Below, one piece after another: positions 44,000 through 54,700 of a DNA stretch of 64,000 bases. The notes below the pieces were generated by a model, which was not told where the DNA came from, did no database searches, and saw only the letters and a list, made by a program, of their open reading frames with translations. The stretch covers positions 18,568 to 82,567 of the forward strand of contig JAFYNJ010000015.1 of NCBI GenBank assembly GCA_017549805.1. The letters run 5' to 3'. Positions within the stretch are counted from its first letter, which is position 1, and each line of letters starts with the position of its first letter. The stretch comes from Bacteroidales bacterium (GTDB lineage Bacteria > Bacteroidota > Bacteroidia > Bacteroidales > F082). The position numbers and the translations under genes are program-made.

Positions 44000-44019
44000 C
44001 AGATTAATTACAATTATAG

Positions 44020-45495
<1,476 letters not shown>

Positions 45496-45521
45496 AGAAC
45501 CAATAATTTTTCAAAATAGCG

Positions 45522-47540
45522 ATGAAAGGGATTAAAAGCATAAGATTAGTTGTCGCAGCGGTTTTTGTTGTTGCTTTCCTTGGTGCCTCGGCACAATCAA
45601 AACTCGACAAGAAGGTGCTCATGACCATTGGTAATGAAAAGGTCACCGTGAAGGAGTTCACCGATGTCTATAACAAGAACAACATGAAAAGCGATGTCAT
45701 CGAGAAAAAGTCTGTTGACGAGTATCTTGACCTTTTCGTGAATTTCCGCATGAAGGTCATGGAAGCTTATGAGATGAAGCTTGACACCAATGCGAAGTTC
45801 AAGAAGGAATTGGATGGATATCGCAAGCAGTTGGCAAAGCCGTATTTTACCAACGACGATGTCAGCGAGGAACTTGTTGAGGAAGCCTATCAGAGAAAAC
45901 TCAAAGACATCCGTGCTTCCCATATCCTCATCACCTGTGACAGTCATGCCTTGCCCGCTGACACCTTGAAAGCCTACAACAAGGCCTTGGATATTAGGAA
46001 AAGGGCGGTGAAAGGTGAGGATTTTGCCGCTTTGGCCGATGCCTATTCCCAAGATCCTTCCGCACGTGACCGAAAAGCCACGGAGAATGCGCCTGCCCGT
46101 CCTGGGAACCATGGCGATTTAGGCTATTTTACCGTGTTCGATATGGTTTATCCTTTTGAAACCGGAGCCTACAACACCAAAGAAGGTGAGATATCCATGC
46201 CGATTCGCAGTGATTTCGGTTACCATGTCATCAAGGTCAATAGCATTACGGATGCCATGGGTGTCATCAACGCCGCTCATATCTTCCTTCAACTTCCTCC
46301 CGATGCTACCGATGAGGATGTGAAAAGCATGAAAACCAAGGCGGATAATATCTATAATGAATTGATGGCACAAAATGGAAAGAACTGGAATGAAGAAGTG
46401 GTCAAGTATTCTGACGATCGCGGCTCGGCAACTCGCAATGGTACACTGAGCCCCTTCTCGGTAAGTCGTATTGTGCCTGAATTTGTTGAGACATTGAAAC
46501 AGATGCAGCCGGGAGAAATCTCCAAACCGGTGCGTACGAACTACGGATACCACATCATCAAGTTTATCGGTGCCTCTAAGGTGGGTAGTTTTGAGAAGGA
46601 AAAGCAGGCCATTGCCGAACGCGTTGAGAAGGATATGCGCTCCAAGAAGTCAGAAGAAGTCGTGATGCAACAGATCAAGAAAGAGTATGGCTATAAGTCC
46701 AACGAAAAGAACCTTGTTGAATTCATGGCTACTGTTGACAGCACCATTTTGAGGGGCTCGTTCGTCCCGTCACAGGAAGCCGACATGAACGCCATGCTTT
46801 TCAGTATCGGGAAGTCGAACAACACAGTCGGTGATTTTGTGGAGTACATCAAAGCCAAACAGACTCCTCAAAAGTTTATCACTGCCCAGACATACGCATA
46901 CCAGCTTTTTGAAGCGTTCCAAAAACAAAGGATCATGGACTATGCCGATGAGCATCTGGAAGAAAGATACCCTGAGTTCAAGTCGTTGGTTAAAGAATAC
47001 AACGACGGCATCCTTTTGTTCGATTTGATGAACAAGGAGGTTTGGAATAAGGCAGTAACAGATACGGCTGGCCTTCAAGACTTCTATGCCCGTCATGCCA
47101 ACGATTATCTTTGGGGCGATAGGGTGAAGGCTTGCATCATCACGGTTGACCGTCCTGAATCGTTGCCCAAGGTCAGAAAATACCTTGCCGACGGCGTTCC
47201 GTTTGACAGTTTGAGAACCACCGTGGCCCGTGATACGGTCAAGTTTGTTCGCGTCCGCAATGGGTTCTTCCAAAGAGGCGACAACCAGTTTGTGGATGAG
47301 ACCGAATGGAAGGCTGGCGTGATGAAGGAAATACCTTCGACGGTGGATAATTCCACGGTGATTGTCAATATCATCGAGGTGCGTCAACCCGAGCCCAAGA
47401 CCCTTCGTGAAGCCAAGGGCGTGGTAACCTCCGACTATCAGCTGGAACTGGAGGAAAAATGGTTGGAGTCGCTTCGTAAAAAGTATCCGGTCGTTGTTAA
47501 CGAAAAAGTCCTTGAAAAAGTCAGAGCGCTTTATCAATGA
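45522..47540 (+). CDS. periplasmic parvulin-type peptidyl-prolyl isomerase (672 aa)
   Basis: A signal peptide (ending LGASAQ) is followed by a SurA-N-like chaperone region (EKVTVKEFTDVYNKNN) and a rotamase domain starting RASHILITCDSHALPADTL and ending PIRSDFGYHVIKVN. A second PpiC-like repeat, AAHIFLQLPPDATDEDV, ends PVRTNYGYHIIKF. The long C-terminal half is helical. Such proteins help outer-membrane proteins fold. It starts 26 bases after guaB and overlaps the next gene by four bases (ATGA), so it is the first of a three-gene foldase group. Confidence 0.9.
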   Translation: MKGIKSIRLVVAAVFVVAFLGASAQSKLDKKVLMTIGNEKVTVKEFTDVYNKNNMKSDVIEKKSVDEYLDLFVNFRMKVMEAYEMKLDTNAKFKKELDGYRKQLAKPYFTNDDVSEELVEEAYQRKLKDIRASHILITCDSHALPADTLKAYNKALDIRKRAVKGEDFAALADAYSQDPSARDRKATENAPARPGNHGDLGYFTVFDMVYPFETGAYNTKEGEISMPIRSDFGYHVIKVNSITDAMGVINAAHIFLQLPPDATDEDVKSMKTKADNIYNELMAQNGKNWNEEVVKYSDDRGSATRNGTLSPFSVSRIVPEFVETLKQMQPGEISKPVRTNYGYHIIKFIGASKVGSFEKEKQAIAERVEKDMRSKKSEEVVMQQIKKEYGYKSNEKNLVEFMATVDSTILRGSFVPSQEADMNAMLFSIGKSNNTVGDFVEYIKAKQTPQKFITAQTYAYQLFEAFQKQRIMDYADEHLEERYPEFKSLVKEYNDGILLFDLMNKEVWNKAVTDTAGLQDFYARHANDYLWGDRVKACIITVDRPESLPKVRKYLADGVPFDSLRTTVARDTVKFVRVRNGFFQRGDNQFVDETEWKAGVMKEIPSTVDNSTVIVNIIEVRQPEPKTLREAKGVVTSDYQLELEEKWLESLRKKYPVVVNEKVLEKVRALYQ

Positions 47541-48388
47541 GAATAACCGGCTTTGTTTTATCGGTCATATTGCTGTTGTCAGCCGCAAGTTGTCGCGATT
47601 ATTTGATGAAATCGGACCGCATTGTGGTGGCAGAGTGTTATGGCAATAAGCTGTATGCCGAGGACCTTGAAGGTGTGGTTCCAGCCGATGCCGGCAAAAT
47701 GGACAGTCTGTCCCGAGTCAATGCCTTCATCGACAATTGGATTCATACCCAACTGTTGATTCATCAGGCTGAGATCAATCTCCCTCCCGAACAACTGGAT
47801 TTCTCTAAGCAGTTACAGGATTATCGCAATTCCTTGACCATTTATGCATACGAGACCCAGATGATAGAACAGTATCTGGATACCGTTGTCAGCGATGAGG
47901 AGATTGCCGCCTATTATAATGACCACAAGGAGAATTTCCAGCTGAGGGCGACTATGGTAAAAGCGGCGTATGTCGTATTGGACGAGGACTGCAAGCATGA
48001 GAAGGAATTCAAAAAGGTGATGAGTCAACGCGATACCTTGATCATGTCACAGCTGAACGAACTTGTGGAGGAATATGCCGTATCGAGTTTTCTGGATGTG
48101 GATGAGTGGATCCGGCTCGAAGACCTGCTTTCAACAGTCCCCATTGAGATCTACAATGCGGAAAGTTTCCTGAAGAGAAACCGTTTTGTTTCATTCGAGA
48201 AAGACAACCTGCTATATCTGGTTCGTTTTGAGGATTATTTGATGGAAAAAAGCGTATCGCCTCTTGAGATTGAAAGCGATCACATCAAGAGTATCATCCT
48301 GCTGAAAAGGCAAAAGGAACTGCTGCAGCGGATGAACGTCGAATTGTATGAAAGAGCGGAAAAAGAAAAAGTTTTTGCAATTTATTAA
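47537..48388 (+). CDS. SurA/PpiC-like lipoprotein (283 aa)
   Basis: A lipoprotein signal (LLLSAASC) precedes a helical region like the N-terminus of SurA/PpiD chaperones: RVNAFIDNWIHTQLLIHQAE, then SDEEIAAYYNDHKENFQLRATMVKAAYV. That last element is the usual lead-in to a rotamase domain, but a recognisable parvulin active site is missing, so it is probably a chaperone without isomerase activity. It sits between two parvulin proteins and its start overlaps the upstream stop by four bases. Confidence 0.8.
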   Translation: MRITGFVLSVILLLSAASCRDYLMKSDRIVVAECYGNKLYAEDLEGVVPADAGKMDSLSRVNAFIDNWIHTQLLIHQAEINLPPEQLDFSKQLQDYRNSLTIYAYETQMIEQYLDTVVSDEEIAAYYNDHKENFQLRATMVKAAYVVLDEDCKHEKEFKKVMSQRDTLIMSQLNELVEEYAVSSFLDVDEWIRLEDLLSTVPIEIYNAESFLKRNRFVSFEKDNLLYLVRFEDYLMEKSVSPLEIESDHIKSIILLKRQKELLQRMNVELYERAEKEKVFAIY

Positions 48389-48398
48389 TGTTGTTATC

Positions 48399-49787
48399 AT
48401 GGAGAAAAGATTTTTGCTGTTTTTTGTCGCAAGCCTTTTGGCAACTGCCGTCTCGGCACAAGAGCCGAAAACACAGGTGGTCGATAAAGTGGTTGCCGTG
48501 GTGGGGAAGAACATCATTCTGCAGTCGGATGTGGAGAGCCAATACATGCAATATCGCATGCAGGGAAACATTGAAGGAAGCGGCTCGGCCATGCGTTGTG
48601 CCATTCTTGAGGAACTGCTGTTCCAAAAGTTGATGCTGAATCAGGCGGAGATGGATAGCTTGACGATTTCCGATAACGAAGTGGACATGGAGTTGAACCG
48701 TCGTATCAGTGAGTTGATCGGGCGTGCAGGCTCCCAGGAAAAGCTGGAGTCATACTTCAATAAGACCATGCCGGAAATCAAGGATGAGTTACGCCGCCTT
48801 GTCAAGGAAAAGAGCTTGCAGGATAAGGTAAGAGCAGGGATTCTCGAGGGTGTTGTGGTCACACCTGCCGAGGTAAAGGCATTTTATCGCAGCCTGCCTG
48901 TTGACAGCCTCCCCATGGTGGGCACGGAATATGAAATCATGCAGATTGTGAAGCGTCCTCCGGTCAGTATTGACCAAAAACTGGCGGTTAAGAACCAATT
49001 GTACGAAATCAGGAAACGCATTCTTGAAGGAGAGAGCAGCTTCTCAACCATGGCAATCCTTTATTCTGAAGACCCGGGATCGGCCAAGAAGGGTGGAGAG
49101 TTGGGCTTTACCGGACGAGGAGAGTTTGCTCCCGAATTTGAGGCTACGGCTTTTAATCTCCGCGATGGTGAGATATCAGAGGTAATCGAAACCCAGTTTG
49201 GTTATCATATCATCCAACTGATTGAAAAACGAGGCGATTATGTGAATTGCCGCCACATCCTACTGACGGCCAAAGTGCCTGTGGAGTCCCTTGAGAAAGC
49301 CCAACGCGAGTTGGATTCAGCCGCCATGCTGATTCGCAATGGAGACATGACTTTCGAGGAAGCATGCAAGAAGTTCAGCGACGACGATTCGAAGATCAAC
49401 GGCGGCTTTATTGTGAATCCTATGGCAGGAGGCTATAGGATAGGGCTTCAGGACATTCAGGAATTGGAAGAGTACCCTGGGTATGAAGAGTTCAAGAACC
49501 TGTCGTTTGTCGTTAGTAAACTCGACGAGGGCGTGGTCAGTGATCCTGTTCCGATGATGACCAGCGACAATAAGGATGCTTTCCGCTTGGTGATGGTAAA
49601 GAAGAAGTATGACGCGCACAAAGCCAATCTGACGGATGATTATTGGCGCATTCAAACATGGGCGTTGAACCAGAAGAATCAAGAGGTAATTCAGGATTGG
49701 ATCAGGAAAAAGGCCAAGAAAGCCTTCATCCGTGTGGATGAGGATTTCGCGGACTGCGACTTCCAGTTTGAATGGCAGCGCAAGTAA
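48399..49787 (+). CDS. surA: SurA-type periplasmic chaperone/peptidyl-prolyl isomerase
   Basis: A signal peptide (MEKRFLLFFVASLLATAVSAQ) precedes the classic SurA_N domain (VDKVVAVVGKNIILQSDVESQY), then two parvulin domains: YEIMQIVKRPP...GYHIIQLIEKRGD and RHILLTAKVPVESLEKA. It is 462 residues from the ATG at 48399; an earlier in-frame start at 48348 lies inside the previous gene and would hide the signal. It escorts outer-membrane proteins to the Bam machine. It is third in the foldase group; the MoxR ATPase follows 28 bases downstream. Confidence 0.93.
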   Translation: MEKRFLLFFVASLLATAVSAQEPKTQVVDKVVAVVGKNIILQSDVESQYMQYRMQGNIEGSGSAMRCAILEELLFQKLMLNQAEMDSLTISDNEVDMELNRRISELIGRAGSQEKLESYFNKTMPEIKDELRRLVKEKSLQDKVRAGILEGVVVTPAEVKAFYRSLPVDSLPMVGTEYEIMQIVKRPPVSIDQKLAVKNQLYEIRKRILEGESSFSTMAILYSEDPGSAKKGGELGFTGRGEFAPEFEATAFNLRDGEISEVIETQFGYHIIQLIEKRGDYVNCRHILLTAKVPVESLEKAQRELDSAAMLIRNGDMTFEEACKKFSDDDSKINGGFIVNPMAGGYRIGLQDIQELEEYPGYEEFKNLSFVVSKLDEGVVSDPVPMMTSDNKDAFRLVMVKKKYDAHKANLTDDYWRIQTWALNQKNQEVIQDWIRKKAKKAFIRVDEDFADCDFQFEWQRK

Positions 49788-49815
49788 TTAAAAATCGGTT
49801 TTAGGTTTCAGAGCA

Positions 49816-50778
49816 ATGTACAGTTCAGATGTTGAAGGCGCCAAAGCTTTGGTTGAGAAATACGAGCGTCTGCGCCAAGAAATAGGGAAAGTGATTGTGG
49901 GCCAGGATGAGGTCATCCACCAAACGGTGCTGTCCATTTTCAGTCAGGGCCATGTGTTGTTGGTAGGTGTGCCGGGTTTGGCCAAGACTTTGCTGGTCAA
50001 TACCATTGGCCGTGCTTTGGGGTTGAGTTTCAACCGCATCCAATTCACTCCCGACCTGATGCCGTCCGACATCATCGGCACGGAAATCTTGGATGAGTCA
50101 AGACAGTTTAGATTCATCAAGGGTCCTGTGTTCGCCAACATTATCCTTGCCGACGAAATCAACCGCACACCGCCCAAAACCCAGGCGGCCTTGCTGGAAG
50201 CCATGCAGGAGAAGTGCGTTACGGTGTCGGGAAAAACCTATAAGCTTCAGGAGCCATTTTTTGTGTTGGCTACCCAAAACCCCATTGAACAGGAAGGGAC
50301 TTATCCATTGCCGGAAGCCCAGCTGGACCGTTTCATGTTCAATTTGCTCCTTGACTATCCGTCATACCAGGAAGAGGTGGAGATTGTGAAAAGCACCACC
50401 GTCGGCAAGGATGTTGAAGTGAATGCGGTGCTGTCGCCGGAAGAGATTGTCTATTTCCAACAATTGGTGCGTCGGGTACCGGTTTCGGATCATGTATATG
50501 AATATGCCGTCTCGTTGTCTGCTAAGACGCGTCCCAACACAGGTCAAGCCCATGAATGGGCGAACCGTTTTTTGAGTTGGGGTGCTGGTCCGCGTGCTTC
50601 CCAGTACCTGATCATCGGTGCCAAGGCCAATGCCTTGCTGAGCGGGAAATACTCGCCCGACATCGAGGATGTTAAAAAGGTGGCCGTCCCTATCTTGCGG
50701 CACCGTATCATCAGGAATTACACTGCAGAGGCGGAAGGCGTCAGCATTGAAGCCATCATCGAGGAGCTCATGAAATAA
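49816..50778 (+). CDS. MoxR-family AAA+ ATPase
   Basis: The protein is 320 residues. Walker A is GVPGLAKTLL, Walker B is ILADEINRTPPKTQAALLEAM, and sensor 1 is VLATQNPIEQEGTYPLPEAQLDRF, the exact MoxR signature. MoxR ATPases act as chaperones that mature metal-dependent or VWA-domain protein complexes. No VWA or DUF58 partner is adjacent, because a terminator follows immediately; this is unusual, since moxR in Bacteroidota usually precedes DUF58 and VWA genes (BatA/BatB). Last gene of the guaB-foldase transcript. Confidence 0.93.
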   Translation: MYSSDVEGAKALVEKYERLRQEIGKVIVGQDEVIHQTVLSIFSQGHVLLVGVPGLAKTLLVNTIGRALGLSFNRIQFTPDLMPSDIIGTEILDESRQFRFIKGPVFANIILADEINRTPPKTQAALLEAMQEKCVTVSGKTYKLQEPFFVLATQNPIEQEGTYPLPEAQLDRFMFNLLLDYPSYQEEVEIVKSTTVGKDVEVNAVLSPEEIVYFQQLVRRVPVSDHVYEYAVSLSAKTRPNTGQAHEWANRFLSWGAGPRASQYLIIGAKANALLSGKYSPDIEDVKKVAVPILRHRIIRNYTAEAEGVSIEAIIEELMK

Positions 50779-50810
50779 AAAAACGGCCCGGAAACTTCCG
50801 GGCCGTTTTT
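50777..50810. terminator. bidirectional intrinsic terminator
   Basis: Strong stem AAACGGCCCGGAA / TTCCGGGCCGTTT with a tiny loop, flanked by A-run and T-run. It separates moxR from the convergent HTH gene and overlaps the moxR stop. Confidence 0.92.
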
Positions 50811-50828
50811 ATGATATCCTTGCTATGA

Positions 50829-51149
50829 TTAGATACCTGGGTTCGCTGAGATTTTTCTCTTGGCTTCCTTTGAGAAGATGGAGAAAAAGTCGCGGTGCAG
50901 GATAACGGAGATGCGCATCAAAAGCTCAGTGTCGATGTCCTGGCGGCGGAAAATGTTGTAAACGTTGGTGCGGTCGCAATCCAGTTTGCGTGCGAGCCAT
51001 GAAACAGTGCGTTCCTGGTTCTTCAATTCCTGCTGGATGAGCGTGCCAATAAAGATGGCGTTTTCGTCACCTGCAGCTGCAGTGGCTCTTTTGGCCCTAG
51101 GCTTTCTTGTGCCTTTCTTCGTTTCTTTGATCTCGTTTGTGTTTTCCAT
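50829..51149 (-). CDS. small HTH DNA-binding protein (XRE-like)
   Basis: 106 residues from ATG 51149 (MENTNEIKE); the frame start at 51173 is possible too. After a basic, Ala-rich N-terminal tail (KGTRKPRAKRATAAAG), residues ~40-100 form a helix-turn-helix: GTLIQQELKNQERTVSWLARKLDCDRTNVYNIFRRQDIDTELLMRIS with an F-rich end. It resembles small XRE-type regulators common in Bacteroidales. It lies 33 bases downstream of a predicted structured RNA whose end looks like a terminator, so it may depend on read-through or be regulated by that leader. Confidence 0.82.
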   Translation of the reverse strand: MENTNEIKETKKGTRKPRAKRATAAAGDENAIFIGTLIQQELKNQERTVSWLARKLDCDRTNVYNIFRRQDIDTELLMRISVILHRDFFSIFSKEAKRKISANPGI

Positions 51150-51181
51150 GTTGATAGATGGTTTTAAAGGCATTCGATCTC

Positions 51182-51460
51182 AAAAAATGTGGGATCACTA
51201 TATACGTCCACAGGAGCCTGGAAAAACCTGCTTATCTCATAGCGTATCCCACATCTATTCCGATGGCGGACACTAGCTTTATTGAGATGGTTCCTTGACT
51301 TGGGCGGGGAATTCCCTCTGCTTCAGTCAAAAGAAATGTTTCCAAGGCTTTTCTTTGAACGTATAATAATACTAATGCCGTTGTTAAATCTAATGTTTAT
51401 TTGTATGCTCTATTTATTCTTACTTCTTCTAATGGTTGTTTTTATTCAAATTCTATTTAT
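51182..51460 (-). ncRNA. candidate structured RNA (6S-like or leader RNA), minus strand
   Basis: This is a non-coding stretch read on the minus strand after a TATATTTG -7 element (51467-51474). Its 3' part folds into a long hairpin: ATGTGGGAT (51246-51254) pairs with ATCCCACAT (51186-51194), extended by six further pairs after one bulge, with an inner CAGG/CCTG stem, and is followed by TTTTTT, so it ends like an intrinsic terminator. Upstream, TTGACT and AGTCAA (near 51330 and 51298) bracket a GGGAATTCCC palindrome. Size up to ~280 nt. The layout resembles a 6S-type or Bacteroidales-specific RNA, but the identity cannot be fixed by eye; an attenuating leader of the HTH gene is the alternative. 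Confidence 0.6.
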
Positions 51461-51590
51461 ACAATGCAAATATAGTAAATATTATTTCATATTGCCGATA
51501 TAATAATAAATTTATTGAATTTATATCATAAATATGATTTATTCAACTATAAACCAATATAATACAACTGAAATTTAGAATAAATCTAAA
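51461..51590. other. AT-rich spacer with a minus-strand promoter
   Basis: Very A/T-rich DNA between the candidate RNA and the end of the LUD gene. It holds the -7 element TATATTTG (minus, 51467-51474). No gene is seen; the open frame across 51282-51503 on the plus strand has no coding character. Confidence 0.5.
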
Positions 51591-52259
51591 TTACTCATCA
51601 ATAAGAAACACAGCGATTTGGCGTGGACCGAACACGCCTTGGATCAGTTCCTGCTCAATGTCGTAGGTTCGGGTTTGGCCGGTGATGATGACGGCCTGGC
51701 TGGCTTCCTGTGAGCTGAATCTGCTCTTTAGGTTCTGAAGGGCTTCTTTTACGCCGCCAACGATCTGGTCGGTGCGAGCCAACACCAGAAGCACGTCGGA
51801 GTCGGTGTAGGCTTTGCGCGAACCGGAGTTGTAGTCCGTGATGATGATGCTTCCCGTTTGGGCAATGAGATACTCGCAGTCGGTGATGCATACAATCTTG
51901 CGCTTGTCTTCAATGTAAGGCTCAATGCTGTATCTCAAGCCGTATTGCTCCAATAGCTGCTGCATTTTGGGGCTGGTGCACCAGAGGGGTTCCCAACCGT
52001 TTTGGGGTGCCAGCTGTCTCACACAGTCGCCGAACTCGGCTTCGCTTTCCAGATAGATGAAGATGCCCCCCATGTCCTTGAATTTTTGGACAAAGGTAAT
52101 GGCGTTGCCGTCTTCTTCCTTGATGGGCTTCCATGTGTCGCTCCGAAGGTCGATGTCCTGAAAAATGGCTTCGGGCTTCTCGATGATGGCGTTTCTCACC
52201 ATGGCGAGAATCTGCTCCTTATTGGTGGTTCCTTTATCCGATCCCTTCCTGTCCTTCAT
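51591..52259 (-). CDS. LUD-domain (LutC/YkgG-like) protein
   Basis: 222 residues from ATG 52259, overlapping the ftsH 3' end by 26 bases. LUD-domain pattern: an N-terminal helix, AITFVQKFKDMGGIFIYLES, then CITDCEYLIAQTGSIIITDYNSGSRKAYTDSDVLLVLARTDQIV, and a final nucleotide-binding-like IITGQTRTYDIEQELIQGVFGPRQIAVFLID. Family members act in lactate oxidation (LutC), but this Bacteroidota version follows ftsH, often with cdsA next; cdsA is absent here. The function is unknown. The longer frame start at 52382 lies inside ftsH and is rejected. Confidence 0.85.
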   Translation of the reverse strand: MKDRKGSDKGTTNKEQILAMVRNAIIEKPEAIFQDIDLRSDTWKPIKEEDGNAITFVQKFKDMGGIFIYLESEAEFGDCVRQLAPQNGWEPLWCTSPKMQQLLEQYGLRYSIEPYIEDKRKIVCITDCEYLIAQTGSIIITDYNSGSRKAYTDSDVLLVLARTDQIVGGVKEALQNLKSRFSSQEASQAVIITGQTRTYDIEQELIQGVFGPRQIAVFLIDE

Positions 52260-54177
52260 GGCTTTCCTGTTTTTGTTCGTTGGTGTTCTCCTCATTGGCA
52301 TTGTTGTCCCATGGGCGTTTCCCGAAGATGTGCTCCAGGTCTTCTCCGAAAATGACTTCTTTCTCGATAAGTTTGTTGGCAAGTTGCGTCAAGCCTTCCT
52401 TGTGCTCACTCAGGATTTTCAGGGCTTCCTGGTAGGCCTGTTCGGCCAGCTTGCTGACCTGTTTGTCGATAATCTCGGCGGTTTTTTCACTGTAAGGCTT
52501 GGTAAGACTATAGTCTTGTTGCCCTGTGGAATCATAGTAGCTCAGGTTGCCGATGGTTTCGTCAAGGCCATAATAGGTCACCATGGCAAAGGCCTGCTTG
52601 GTCACCTTCTCCAGATCGGAGAGGGCTCCCGTGGATATTTGTCCAAAGATGACTTGCTCTGCAGCGCGTCCGCCCATGGTGGCGACCATCTCATGATACA
52701 GCTGTTCCTTGGTCGTGATTTGGCGCTCTTCGGGGAGATACCAGGCGGCACCTAACGACTTGCCGCGGGGTACGATAGTCACCTTGACCAGCGGATGGGC
52801 ATACTGCAACAGCCAACTGGTGGTAGCATGGCCTGCTTCGTGGAAGGCGATGACCTTCTTCTCGTCGGCGGTAATGATCTTGTTTTTCTTTTCCAAGCCG
52901 CCAATGATGCGGTCGATGGCGTCCATGAAATCTTGTTTCTCAATCATATCCTTGCCTTTGCGGGCTGCCATCAAAGCGGCTTCGTTGCACACGTTGGCGA
53001 TGTCGGCGCCGGAAAAACCGGGCGTCTGTTTGGCAAGGAACTCGCGGTCAACATCGGGACCGAGTTTCAGGTTACGCATGTGAACCTCGAAGATCTCCTT
53101 CCTGCCGATTAAATCCGGCAATTCCACATAGATCTGACGGTCGAAACGTCCTGCACGCATCAAGGCTTTGTCGAGGATGTCGGCACGGTTGGTGGCTGCC
53201 AACACGATGACACCGGAGTTGGTGCCAAAGCCGTCCATTTCGGTAAGCAGTTGGTTCAAGGTGCTTTCCCTTTCGTCATTGCCGCCATTGATGGGGTTCT
53301 TCCCGCGGGCACGGCCGATGGCGTCGATTTCATCAATGAAGATGATGCACGGCGATTTCTGCTTGGCGTTGTTGAACAGGTCGCGAACACGCGATGCGCC
53401 TACACCCACGAACATTTCCACAAAGTCGGAACCGGAGATGCTGAAGAATGGTACGTTAGCCTCGCCGGCAACCGACTTGGCCAACAGGGTCTTTCCTGTT
53501 CCTGGAGGGCCTACAAGCAGTACGCCTTTCGGGATTTTGCCGCCCAATTTGGTGTATTTCTCGGGATTCTTCAGGAAATCGACAATCTCGATGATTTCCA
53601 CCTTGGCTTCCTCAAGTCCCGCCACATCCTTGAAGGTCACGTTGACAGGCACATTGTCTTTGTCGAACAACTGGGCCTTGGATTTCCCGATGTTGAAGAT
53701 CTGACCTCCTCCGCCCATGCTTCCTCGTCCCATGCCGCGCATGAGCACGACCCAAAAAACGATCACAAGGATGAGGGGCAGCAACAAATTCACCAGGATG
53801 TCAAGTCCCCAGCTCTTGTGCTGCACATTCGTGATGTAAATCGGATTCTCGATGCCGCTTTCTTCCTGAACCTTTTCCACTGTCTCCTCGAAGCGTTCCA
53901 GCGATCCGATACGATAAGTGTATTTGACGGTTTTCGGATCATCCTTCATGTAGATCTCGGCATCTTCCTTGTTGACGAGGTCGATTTTGGAGACTTCGCC
54001 TTTTTTCAGCATCTCGATGAGCTGTCCCATGTTGATCTCCTCCTGCGAGGACTCGTCCTTGCCGGAAAAATACAAGGCAAACAGGATCACCGTCAAGATG
54101 ATATAGATCCAATAGAAATTGAATCGTTTCTTGCCGCCTGGCTGGGGGGACATATTGGGGAACTTCTTTTCTTCCAT
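52234..54177 (-). CDS. ftsH: ATP-dependent zinc metalloprotease FtsH
   Basis: The membrane-anchored AAA+ protease degrades misfolded membrane proteins and regulators such as LpxC. Its 647 residues have two N-terminal membrane helices ([14 protein letters not shown] and [20 protein letters not shown]) flanking a periplasmic domain. Walker A GPPGTGKT lies near residue 228, the SRH region includes [18 protein letters not shown], and the zinc site HEAGH is near 445. It is translationally linked to the LUD gene downstream and lies 21 bases after rsfS, a conserved Bacteroidota order. Confidence 0.97.
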   Translation of the reverse strand: MEEKKFPNMSPQPGGKKRFNFYWIYIILTVILFALYFSGKDESSQEEINMGQLIEMLKKGEVSKIDLVNKEDAEIYMKDDPKTVKYTYRIGSLERFEETVEKVQEESGIENPIYITNVQHKSWGLDILVNLLLPLILVIVFWVVLMRGMGRGSMGGGGQIFNIGKSKAQLFDKDNVPVNVTFKDVAGLEEAKVEIIEIVDFLKNPEKYTKLGGKIPKGVLLVGPPGTGKTLLAKSVAGEANVPFFSISGSDFVEMFVGVGASRVRDLFNNAKQKSPCIIFIDEIDAIGRARGKNPINGGNDERESTLNQLLTEMDGFGTNSGVIVLAATNRADILDKALMRAGRFDRQIYVELPDLIGRKEIFEVHMRNLKLGPDVDREFLAKQTPGFSGADIANVCNEAALMAARKGKDMIEKQDFMDAIDRIIGGLEKKNKIITADEKKVIAFHEAGHATTSWLLQYAHPLVKVTIVPRGKSLGAAWYLPEERQITTKEQLYHEMVATMGGRAAEQVIFGQISTGALSDLEKVTKQAFAMVTYYGLDETIGNLSYYDSTGQQDYSLTKPYSEKTAEIIDKQVSKLAEQAYQEALKILSEHKEGLTQLANKLIEKEVIFGEDLEHIFGKRPWDNNANEENTNEQKQESHEGQEGIG

Positions 54178-54198
54178 AAAAACGAATAGTGCTTAGAA

Positions 54199-54576
54199 TC
54201 AGTTTTCCTCACCGTTCACGATCTTCTCCGCATCGGCCCAAAGCTCTTCCAGTTGGTAGTATTTGCGCATGGACTGCAGAAATACGTGAACCACGACATC
54301 CACGAAGTCGATCAGGATCCATTCTGTGTTGTCCCTGCCTTCCACATGGTAGGGCTTGATCCTGTTTTTGTCAAAAACCTCATCGATGATCTTGTCGGCA
54401 ATGGCATCCACCTGGGTCTTGGAGTTGGCGTGACAAATCACGAAATAGTCGGTTACGGACGTTCCTGTCTCCCTTAGGTCCAAGGTGACAATCTCTTTTC
54501 CCTTCAAGGAATCCATGGCCTCGACGATGGTGGCCACTAGTTGTTCGGTATTTTCAGACTGATGTCTAATTCTCAT
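54199..54576 (-). CDS. rsfS: ribosomal silencing factor RsfS
   Basis: 125 residues from ATG 54576 (MRIRHQSENTEQL). The DUF143/RsfS pattern is clear: GKEIVTLDLRETGTSVTDYFVICHANSKTQVDAIA and GRDNTEWILIDFVDVVVHVFLQSMRKYYQLEELW. It binds ribosomal protein L14 and keeps subunits apart in starvation. The open frame runs to 54744, but a TACTTTTG -7 element at 54610-54617 precedes only the 54576 start. First gene of rsfS-ftsH-LUD. Confidence 0.94.
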   Translation of the reverse strand: MRIRHQSENTEQLVATIVEAMDSLKGKEIVTLDLRETGTSVTDYFVICHANSKTQVDAIADKIIDEVFDKNRIKPYHVEGRDNTEWILIDFVDVVVHVFLQSMRKYYQLEELWADAEKIVNGEEN

Positions 54577-54609
54577 TGTTGATTGCTTGATAACTTTGAT
54601 AATAAAATA

Positions 54610-54679
54610 CAAAAGTACACAAAATAGTTTGATTGTTGCCATTTTTTTAGTCGGATATGGCAAAAAATGACTAATTTCG
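54610..54679. promoter_or_regulatory. divergent promoters for rsfS and kdsC
   Basis: The minus-strand -7 element TACTTTTG (54610-54617) serves the rsfS-ftsH operon. On the plus strand a variant TAATTTCG (54672-54679) lies 21 bases before kdsC. Confidence 0.55.
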
Positions 54680-54700
54680 TGCATCCAAACAAAAGAATGC

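Noticed and set aside
51282-51503. Plus-strand open frame in the AT-rich gap
   Set aside because: Hydrophobic low-complexity translation from AT-rich DNA, no promoter or start context; it overlaps the RNA candidate on the other strand.
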